DNA of 7,727 bases, taken from NCBI GenBank assembly GCA_028275295.1, contig JAPWUY010000075.1, positions 1 through 7,727 on the forward strand. Reading direction: 5' to 3'. The position numbers and the translations under genes are program-made. This DNA comes from Thermodesulfobacteriota bacterium. Its GTDB lineage: Bacteria; Desulfobacterota; Desulfocorpusculales; Desulfocorpusculum. The notes under the pieces are model-generated. The model was not told the origin of the DNA. It did no database searches and worked only from the letters and a program-made list of their open reading frames with translations. Positions within the stretch are counted from its first letter, which is position 1. Each line of letters begins with the position of its first letter. This document shows, in pieces, positions 1 through 6,100 of this stretch.

Positions 1-128
1 TTGCTCGTCATTATTGAGATGGCACCAAGCAAAGCACAGACGACCATCACGAGGAGCGCGACCACCAGTGCTGCCCCACTTTCCCTTCCCTTTTCAGTCC
101 TTCCCATCTCCGATAAGCGTTCCCTCAT
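1..128 (-). CDS. pilX: PilX-like minor pilin, second copy (partial, 3' end beyond window)
   Basis: The first 42 codons of a type IV minor pilin are present and the rest lies beyond position 1. The protein begins MRERLSEMGR; a 17-residue basic leader ends in Gly at residue 18, followed by a hydrophobic helix (AALVVALLVMVV...). This is the PilX N-terminal pattern: prepilin-peptidase Gly followed by AALVV, with Val instead of Glu at mature position 5. From Gly18 on it is almost identical to the other PilX in this window (7116-7646; 20 of 24 residues by eye), though most wobble bases differ. The start lies 21 bases after the pilW stop, preceded by GAGGGGAAGGAAG, which supplies a ribosome binding site. 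An upstream ATG at 150 hits a stop after 17 codons and is rejected. It is the last visible gene of the fimT-pilV-pilW-pilX operon; a pilY1 gene would be expected next but is not in view. Confidence 0.85.
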   Translation of the reverse strand, partial: MRERLSEMGRTEKGRESGAALVVALLVMVVCALLGAISIMTS

Positions 129-149
129 CTTCCTTCCCCTCGAGTGCCA

Positions 150-1127
150 TCAGGCAGGGCAATTTATATTGCGGATTTTCACCTTTTCAGTTATTGTCCT
201 CCGCCTTATTCCGCCAATGCCCGCAAGGGGCTTCCTCGTTCTCGCTGTGATCGTCAGGGTATACGCCTGGCAGCTATCCCTCACTGTCCCGGTCGTGTCT
301 GGACATCTACTTGTCACTGGGTCCATGCAGTCCGATGGATCCGCCTCAACCTGGAGATCCTCGATGTAGTCCACAAGGGGCTGTGCGCCCGCCAGGCCAA
401 CTCCCTCGCTCACCGTGAGCACCGGATGATTGGGATCTGTCCTGTTTATAGAATAGACCTTTCTCTCGAGCCTCATCAGCATGGATCCTGAACCATAGCC
501 AGGAAAAGCCCCGTGGCCTCCAGGGTCATTGTACGCACCACATGGCCCTCCTCCGGGATTGTGCTGGATCTTCAGCGCGGCCTCCTGCACCTGGGTAACA
601 CAGAAGATGCTCGAGTTGAGACCGTCAGTTATCACGATCAGATCGTTTTCACAGAAACAGAGCCTTCGACCACCAGGGCCACACTCGGTGGCCTGGCTAG
701 ATGCTCCTGGTGCGCACACAGCTTGAACATTCAGCTCAGCGCTTGGGCTCGGCATGGGATCACGAATCGTTGTCTGAACCGTGGTGTCACCGTACATGAT
801 CTCTATGGTATCAGGACCGTTCGTGCCACCGTCTATTATGTGGATGGCATTGATTGGCGAGCCCCCCCCTGTGCCAGAGGTTGCCCTGGCATCCTCCAGA
901 TGATAACCCGCCATACGCATGTCCCTGGTTATTGTCGCTGCAGCGACCCTCAAGTTTTGGTTCATCTCGCTCACTTGGTCCACTAGCACTTGGGACTTCT
1001 CCTGGGATCCGAACAGATTGTAAATCCCCGCAAGAAGTATCATCGTGAGAAGCAAAGCCAGGAGGACCTCTATCAGGGTGAATCCCAAGAAAGCCGCTCT
1101 CCTCATTTCAAGCCTTTTGGCCTCCAT
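150..1127 (-). CDS. pilW: PilW-like type IV minor pilin, cysteine-rich
   Basis: This 325-residue protein is a PilW-class minor pilin, a predicted subunit of the inner-membrane and pilus-tip priming complex. It has a type III (prepilin) signal: basic leader MEAKRLEMRRAAFLG, predicted cleavage after Gly15, then FTLIEVLLALLLTMILLAG with the conserved Glu at residue 20 (mature position 5). The helix continues to about residue 40. A GYHL segment near 74-77 and a hydrophilic, glycine-rich globular domain follow. The C-terminal part contains LVDYIEDLQVE (251-261), a stretch typical of PilW, and ends in RRRTITEKVKIRN. It has ten cysteines (138, 149, 157, 159, 176, 196, 267, 275, 286, 323), including a CFC pair, so several disulfides are likely in the periplasm. 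The start at 1127 has GAGG six bases upstream; Met8 (1106), with AAGG six bases upstream, is an alternative and would give a shorter leader. It lies 30 bases after pilV and 21 bases before pilX. Assignment to PilW is by pattern recognition, not a search. Confidence 0.88.
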   Translation of the reverse strand: MEAKRLEMRRAAFLGFTLIEVLLALLLTMILLAGIYNLFGSQEKSQVLVDQVSEMNQNLRVAAATITRDMRMAGYHLEDARATSGTGGGSPINAIHIIDGGTNGPDTIEIMYGDTTVQTTIRDPMPSPSAELNVQAVCAPGASSQATECGPGGRRLCFCENDLIVITDGLNSSIFCVTQVQEAALKIQHNPGGGPCGAYNDPGGHGAFPGYGSGSMLMRLERKVYSINRTDPNHPVLTVSEGVGLAGAQPLVDYIEDLQVEADPSDCMDPVTSRCPDTTGTVRDSCQAYTLTITARTRKPLAGIGGIRRRTITEKVKIRNINCPA

Positions 1128-1157
1128 TTTTTCCCTCGCCTTTGGCCCTTCCCCCTT

Positions 1158-1595
1158 TTACTCCGCTAACAAACTCACTAGCCTGACCGTTCTGCCCCCC
1201 CAGGTCACCACAACTTCCACTTCCCTCATGTTCGCGCTTGTGAGACCGGGCCAGCCCGTGGCCGACCGAACCGTCCAGGTCCTGCTGAACCTGCCCAGCT
1301 TTCCATCGGGGTCCAGAAGCTCTGGGCACTCTATGCCCAGCTGAGGATCTCCTCCGGGGCAAATTTGGGGGCTCGTGCTGCTCTCCCAAGAACTTGGGCC
1401 CCGTGCCTGCATCTGTTCCATCACGTCCTGGGCCATCCTCAGGGCCACAGCCATTCTCCCGCTATATTCCGCGGCATTGATGGAAGCGCTTTGCATCTTG
1501 GCCATTGCCAGCAGGGCCACGGCTATTATGAAGAGGGCAACTGTCACCTCCAGGAGAGTGAATCCTTTAAGCGCTCTCTCGTTTCCTCGGCTCAT
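1158..1595 (-). CDS. pilV: PilV-like type IV minor pilin
   Basis: This 145-residue minor pilin is of the PilV/GspI type. The leader MSRGNERALKG is cleaved after Gly11, followed by FTLLEVTVALFIIAVALLAMAKMQ with Glu16 at mature position 5. Residues 36-66 (SASINAAEYSGRMAVALRMAQDVMEQMQ...) match the usual PilV continuation, where the helix carries on into a region with an LAQD/LAEDLME-like motif. The C-terminus is a short beta-rich domain ending VEVVVTWGGRTVRLVSLLAE; a V.V.W pattern near the end is common in this family. Two cysteines (79 and 90) could pair. The reading frame is open for 28 more codons upstream, but the start at 1595 is preferred: it gives a normal short leader, has GAGG five bases upstream, and overlaps the fimT stop in an ATGA arrangement, which suggests translational coupling. 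Role (known for the family): assembly of the tip complex that primes pilus polymerisation. Confidence 0.87.
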   Translation of the reverse strand: MSRGNERALKGFTLLEVTVALFIIAVALLAMAKMQSASINAAEYSGRMAVALRMAQDVMEQMQARGPSSWESSTSPQICPGGDPQLGIECPELLDPDGKLGRFSRTWTVRSATGWPGLTSANMREVEVVVTWGGRTVRLVSLLAE

Positions 1596-2143
1596 GATAC
1601 CCTCTCCAGAAAGATCCTGCCCGTAGGTTGAACCCATACCTTGAACCTCGCCCCACTCGCAGCCCTCAAATCCACGCATCTTTGGGCCTCCGTTGAGGGC
1701 ACGGATGCAGTCCCGTCCACATTGAAAATCACGTTTCCGTCTTCGAAAGGTCTGCCCAATAGGGTCACGCTCGAGGGCAAGGAGACGGGAGGCACATCCA
1801 CTATGTCGTTCCAGGTGCAGTCAGCGTCCTGTTGCGCCCTCAGGCATCCGGCATTCGCTTCCTGAGTCCTGAAGGTTCTGCCGTCGGCTGCGAAGATTAC
1901 CCTATGGGCACGCATGGTGGAAACGGCCCTGCCCTTGGCTTTCATGAACTCGCCAAAGACGTCTCGGGAGGCCTTCTTGACTTCTCTGAGAGGCTTCCCA
2001 GCAATCCAATTGGGGATTCCGATAGCTGCAGCTATACCGATTATGGCCACGACTATCATGAGCTCCAAAAGGGTAAAGCCTCCACGGGCCGAAGGTGAAC
2101 TCCCACCGCGACACTTTTCGCGCATTTTTCGAGCCCCTCCCAT
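1592..2143 (-). CDS. fimT: FimT/GspH-family minor pseudopilin
   Basis: This 183-residue protein is the first gene of the downstream minor-pilin operon. The leader of 22 residues (MGGARKMREKCRGGSSPSARGG) ends in GG, followed by FTLLELMIVVAIIGIAAAIGIPNW with Glu27 at mature position 5, a textbook class III signal. After the helix come a conserved-looking amphipathic stretch (about 52-75) and a GspH-type beta domain with GNVIFNVDGTAS near 137-147 and a C-terminal VWVQPTGRIFLERVS; the 'F..DG' and 'PTGRI' elements are typical of FimT/FimU/GspH. Cysteines are at 11, 100, 109 and 156. The frame is open up to 2260, but that upstream part covers the sigma-54 promoter, so the true start is at 2143, with AAGGAGT five bases upstream. 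Met7 is a weaker alternative. FimT, FimU and GspH cannot be separated reliably from sequence alone. In some bacteria FimT-like proteins bind DNA for uptake; nothing here shows that role. Confidence 0.87.
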   Translation of the reverse strand: MGGARKMREKCRGGSSPSARGGFTLLELMIVVAIIGIAAAIGIPNWIAGKPLREVKKASRDVFGEFMKAKGRAVSTMRAHRVIFAADGRTFRTQEANAGCLRAQQDADCTWNDIVDVPPVSLPSSVTLLGRPFEDGNVIFNVDGTASVPSTEAQRCVDLRAASGARFKVWVQPTGRIFLERVS

Positions 2144-2148
2144 GCAAG

Positions 2149-2155
2149 ACTCCTT
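2149..2155 (-). promoter_or_regulatory. Ribosome binding site of fimT
   Basis: The sequence AAGGAGT, five bases before the ATG at 2143, is a strong Shine-Dalgarno match. It decides the fimT start against the longer open frame that would begin at 2260. Confidence 0.85.
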
Positions 2156-2232
2156 TCCGGTAGATTCTGGGGCCAAGCTTTTCCTTTCCCTCCTGAGGAC
2201 CTGGACCTCATCTCTTCTCAGAAGGTCAACTC

Positions 2233-2248
2233 TGCAAGTCTCGTGCCA
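2233..2248 (-). promoter_or_regulatory. Sigma-54 (-24/-12) promoter for fimT-pilV-pilW-pilX
   Basis: The minus strand reads TGGCACGAGACTTGCA. This matches the sigma-54 consensus TGGCAC-N5-TTGC(A/T) at every defined base, with the invariant GG and GC separated by ten bases. Transcription would start near 2222, giving a leader of about 80 bases before the fimT ATG at 2143. Sigma-54 promoters need an enhancer-binding ATPase; in several type IV pilus systems this is PilR, but the activator here is not in the window. The long repeat-rich region upstream is the natural place for its binding sites. The match is seen directly; function is inferred. Confidence 0.82.
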
Positions 2249-2275
2249 AAACTGTGACACTTACCCCTGCCCGCT

Positions 2276-2301
2276 AAGAGGCTCCTCCCGCCTCTTCTTT
2301 T
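2276..2301 (+). repeat. Hairpin-forming inverted repeat with trailing T-rich tract on the plus strand
   Basis: AAGAGGC (2276-2282) and GCCTCTT (2290-2296) form a perfect 7-bp stem with a 7-base loop, followed on the plus strand by CTTTT. Read on the plus strand this resembles a rho-independent terminator, yet no plus-strand gene leads into it. On the minus strand no T-tract follows, so it would not end the pilY1 message in that form. Its centre lies about 40 bases upstream of the sigma-54 -24 element, so it could instead be an operator or a block to antisense transcription. Confidence 0.45.
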
Positions 2302-2385
2302 CCGGCCTCTGCATAGGGGGCTATGAAAAGGAATGGCTGCTCTATGAAGCCAATTTCACAGTCCGTGGAAATCCGGCCCTATCTT

Positions 2386-2430
2386 AAAAGGCCCAAGTTC
2401 ATGAAAGGAGCCCCAACCGGAAGGCCTTTT
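2386..2430 (-). terminator. Possible transcription terminator downstream of pilY1
   Basis: On the minus strand AAAAGGCC (2430-2423) is followed 29 bases later by GGCCTTTT (2393-2386), a perfect 8-bp inverted repeat ending in four T. This is the only dyad in the gap that ends in a T-run in the direction of pilY1 transcription. The loop is long and the GC core is only four pairs, so it is a weak candidate. It could equally be a paired binding site upstream of the sigma-54 promoter. Confidence 0.25.
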
Positions 2431-2476
2431 CCCATATGGGTCGGGGAACAGATCATGCCGGCCCTCCAAAAGGTGT

Positions 2477-2506
2477 CGTCAATGGAGCCCGTCAATACCG
2501 GAAGCC
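2477..2506. repeat. Direct repeats CGTCAAT (x2) adjoining ACCGGAAGCC
   Basis: CGTCAAT occurs at 2477-2483 and 2490-2496, a period of 13 bases, and the second copy runs directly into ACCGGAAGCC (2497-2506). Closely related ACCGGAAGGC occurs at 2416-2425 and 2728-2737. The first two ACCGGAAG copies and the CGTCAAT pair lie roughly 170-260 bases upstream of the -24 element, a distance where enhancer-binding activators can act. A role as activator binding sites is only inferred. Confidence 0.35.
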
Positions 2507-2545
2507 ACCTCGGTTCCCTGGCTCAAATTGGGTCGCGATTCGAAA

Positions 2546-2578
2546 GGGAATGTTCCCAAGCGTGCGGGGGCTTGGGAA
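2546..2578. repeat. Composite dyad with overlapping inverted repeats
   Basis: TTCCCAAGC (2553-2561) and GCTTGGGAA (2570-2578) are a perfect 9-bp inverted repeat with an 8-base loop. The left arm also pairs with GGGAA at 2546-2550 (GGGAA-TG-TTCCC), so the two hairpins exclude each other. No T-tract follows on either strand, which argues against a simple terminator. It could be an operator for a dimeric regulator or a switching RNA structure. Confidence 0.45.
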
Positions 2579-3106
2579 TTGGGCGCCCAGGGTCACAGGT
2601 TCAAGAAGACAATTTCCCCTTTGCGCTAGGGGGATCGTTCCAAGCCGAATCCCTGGCAATGCCGGGATGCCCAAACCCAATTGATTTTTAGGGCTTCCAC
2701 CGACAAAGGAGACCCAATAGGTGTGAGACCGGAAGGCAATGAGGGCACCGATACGTCAAACGGACAGATGCGAAGCCCCTTGAAGCCCCAACACCATACA
2801 CCGACTGGAGCGCTCTCCGCGAAAATTGGGGTGGGAGTTAGGCCCTTCGCGTGAGCCTGGACCGAGCGGAGGCAAGTGTTGCTAGAGTTACACTTTTGAC
2901 ATGTATTGCCAAATCTTGGAAAGAGGAATAGATCTACGAGGCTCCGAGGGGAAGGGAAACGATGTTTGCAAGAAGAGGGATTGGGGACAGATAAAAGGGA
3001 ACTCATTGGGACCGGAAAAGGGAAGCAAGCTTGCCAACTCTTGGCGAGTGGAAGGCGGAGGGAAAGCTCTCTTCTCCACTTATAGCCCTTCTCGGCCTTG
3101 GGTCTC

Positions 3107-6100
3107 TCAATACATCACAACCCCCCAGCCTCTCACTGCGGCCACAACGCCAGTATGTGGTGTTCTTTTCTCGTCTAACTCGGCCCCAATATCAGCTGGA
3201 ATGCTGCTCGGCAGGCTACTTGTGACTGTGTACACATTCTCATTGGTGACAAGGGGGCTGCTCGGGACCCCAGTGCCAATGTACTTGCTCTCCACTACCT
3301 CCCCTGTCCCAAGCTCTATTCCCGCCTGCCCTCCCAGGGACTGGGCATCGTCACCCCTCGAGACCTTGAGCCCATATAGATAGCCCCTTCCTCTCCCGCA
3401 CTCTCCTTCGGGCGAATATGTCGTGAACCAAACAATGTAGTTGTAATACACAGGTCTTGCCAGGACCTTCTGCCCTTGAGGCAAGGCCTTCACCCAGTTG
3501 ATGGTCCCTGGGCACGAGCCAAGATCCTTCACCTCATAGAAGTAATCCTGAGTCGTGAGACTGAGGGGATCGTTCTCGTCTCCTGTTCCGAAAAGAACCA
3601 GATTCTTACCGTCCTCTGCCAGGGCTACTGCCGGTGGGTAGTATATGGGCCTGGGAGTTATAGCAGGCCTTTCATTCTGGGCAGTATTCCAGTTGGGGTT
3701 CGAGGGATCGAATAGCTTGCAGGGCTCCCATGTGGACATATCGGGATTTCTCAGATCCATCTTCCAGAGATTGCCCGATGTGTCGCCGAAGTAGATGGTC
3801 TCCACGTAGTAGTCATCGTCCATGTCCACAGCCCTTATGGCTGAAGGTACCCTGTTGAAAGCATCGCCTATCGCATATTCCGCAACAAGCCCGCCAGATG
3901 TAAGCAAAGTTCCCCTCTCTATGTCTATGATATAGAGCCTGTTTCCCCTGTTCTCGTTTCCTGAAAGCTGGGGCATCCACCCACCGCCGACAAAGGCAAC
4001 CCACCTGTCCTCCACATTTCCTCCCACTCTGAGCTTGATCCTCCCAACAGCCGGCATGGACCAGGTGTAGCCCATGTTGTTCTCGCCATTGTCATCCGTG
4101 TACTCCCAGAGCACCCTGGGTGCCTCAGGGTTCGTTATGTCCAAGGCGAAGTATCCCCTTCCGCCATCCCTCATCCCTGAAATGAGAACCGTGCGCCAAC
4201 CTGCCATACCCGGGAAGACCGTGCCAGAGGCCCCTGTGGCCTTCATATCAAAAGCCACAGGGGAGGAATCCACGAAGAATTTGTGGACCTGTCTCAAATC
4301 CTTCAAATTGGCCAAGGCCATTTTGGGAATGTAAGCCCAAAGCTCGGTTCCATCATCATCCTTGAGCACTCCCCCTTCATCGTAATAACGATCCTTGATG
4401 GCATGGAGCATCCCTCCATTGCTACCCACATAAACAATGGACCTTCTCGTGGCATTTGCCAGAACGAAGGACTGGTAGTCCGTTGCGGGATATCCCATAT
4501 TGGGCCTTCCAACGACCAAGGGCCTGGAATGATAGATGTCAGCGAGCTTCCAGTCAGCCCTTCTCTTCCCCCTGTAACGGCCGCCGTCGACTCCCGGATC
4601 ATGCACAAAGGAAATCACAGTCTCCGCATCTGAGATCTCATATGGAGTTCCGTTCCCGTCTATGTCATCTGTAGACGAGAGGAGGTAGGCCTTCAAGGTA
4701 GCGGCCTGACCAGTGGAGAAGGGAGTGAGACCTGAATCCATGGATGTGTTGGCGAAATTACCTCCTGTGCCCAGGATCGATGTGAAAAGATTCCTCGACG
4801 GTTGCCCGTTTATGGAAGCCCCTGCATCTCCGTCTCCACCCCATTGCTCCACAGGATCCCCGACAGAGCCGTCTCTATTGATCTTGAACTTGGCAAGATG
4901 TCCCGCCCAACCACTGCTTGCCCCGTAATCGAAGTAGGAGAGATAGAGCCTGTCTCCCTGCCTCGACATGGACATGTCGGATCTGGTAAAAGTCCCGGAG
5001 CCTATTCCCGAAAATAGCTGATTGAGTATCTCCGTGAGCTCATTCACATTGCTTGCGAAGAAGGCCCCAGGGGGCCTCGAGACAAAATAGGCCTCGCCAT
5101 AAGGCCACCCCGCCTCGGCTATCCTGTTGAGATTGTCGGCCTGGGCCGGATCCAACCCAAATCCCACAACCAGGGTGTAAGGCCCTTTGTTCCCTGACAT
5201 CAGGCCCTTGAGCTCCTGGGCTGCTGTTATGGGAGCGGTGCAAAGATCGTATCCTTGGGTGGGATCGCAGTCGCAAGTGTCGAGCCCGTCAGTGAGGAGG
5301 AGAACGAAGTTCTTTCTACAGTTGTCCCTGCTTGGGGCATCTTGCTGGATGTAGCTTTCGAAGTACTTCTTCGCCCACCTCAAAGTTGCGGCAAGAGGGG
5401 TTGCCTTCCCTCCAGCTGTCCCAGGCCAGCTTGCCACCTGAGTGGAATTGGGGGCCAAGGAGGTCGTATATGGCATTGTGGTGTAAACGTAGTTGGTGCT
5501 TTCTGGGTTGGCCTTCCATCTCTCCAACGAGATGAATCTTCTGATCTCGTTTTTCTTATCTAGATTCCAGTCGTTCGTCCCAGCCAGGGGCAAATTTACG
5601 AAGACCACATGGTCATCACCTGAAAGATTCGCATTTTCTTTTCCTTCTGACCCGGGGAAAAATGGATTGGGCTGCCCGCTCTCCCTCCATGTTCCCCAAG
5701 GAGTCCCAGAAGCAGAGCCACTTGGAGTCCCACTCCGTCTCACATAGCTCCAGGCATGGGGCCTGTCTGTCGTGCCGTAGCCAGGATAACGGAAGTAATC
5801 GAACCTGTACCTAGCCGGAGCAATGTCGCACCTTTTGCCAGTCCTATCGCAAGCTGGAGGGCCCGGTTCGTCTGGTGGGACGCACCATATGGTTGACCCC
5901 CCTGTCTGTTTGCACTCGTATCCCTCCAATCCTCCCTCTGGCACAAGTGTCCAGGACGAACTTGTTGGGGCCGGGGTGACTTCCAAGGTCACGGGATCTA
6001 TGTAACCTCCCGAACCCGCTGAAGCACTCCAGTTGCCAGTGGTTGTGATCCAAGTGGTCCCGTATCGTTTGGGCTGAGCCCCAGTGGTCTGAGGAGGTGG

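Larger units (their letters stand above)
2261..3106. other. Long non-coding intergenic region between pilY1 and the fimT promoter
   Basis: No convincing gene was found in these 846 bases on either strand. Open frames of up to about 126 codons exist (minus 2626-3006, plus 2323-2691), but they lack ribosome binding sites and recognisable protein patterns. The region holds a 9-bp perfect dyad at 2553-2578, a distant AAAAGGCC/GGCCTTTT pair at 2386-2430, the palindrome CCCATATGGG at 2431-2440, direct repeats of CGTCAAT and ACCGGAAG, a tandem GAAGCCCC pair at 2772-2789 that could pair with GGGCTTC at 2691-2697, and a weak AGTGGA/TCCACT hairpin (3047-3080) just after pilY1. It probably contains the end of the pilY1 transcript and the upstream activation sites of the sigma-54 promoter. 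A structured leader or small RNA cannot be excluded, but no c-di-GMP (GEMM) riboswitch signature was seen. Confidence 0.6.

Noticed and set aside
513..986. Plus-strand open frames opposite pilW, pilV and pilY1
   Set aside because: They are antisense to genes with clear family motifs and lack protein patterns of their own.
2144..2260. Extension of fimT to a start at 2260
   Set aside because: The extra 39 codons overlap the sigma-54 promoter and would put an implausibly long leader before the prepilin cleavage site; a strong ribosome binding site supports the start at 2143.
2521..2560. tRNA-like T-loop (TTCGAAT) on the minus strand
   Set aside because: The flanking five bases on each side do not pair, and no acceptor, D or anticodon arm can be drawn.
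2323..2691. Open frame of 122 codons on the plus strand in the same gap
   Set aside because: It runs against all other genes, has no recognisable protein pattern, and covers the palindromes and direct repeats; it is probably open by chance.
2600..3000. c-di-GMP (GEMM) riboswitch, which precedes pilus genes in some Deltaproteobacteria
   Set aside because: GCAAAC and CGCAAAG fragments occur on the minus strand near 2960 and 2620, but they are far apart and the conserved receptor helix with its GGUAGC...GGUUACC-like strand is not seen.
2626..3006. Open frame of 126 codons on the minus strand between pilY1 and fimT
   Set aside because: There is no Shine-Dalgarno before the ATG, the composition is unusual (Ser/Pro-rich with scattered Cys and Trp), and no domain or helix pattern is recognisable. 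It overlaps several dyads, which fits non-coding DNA better.
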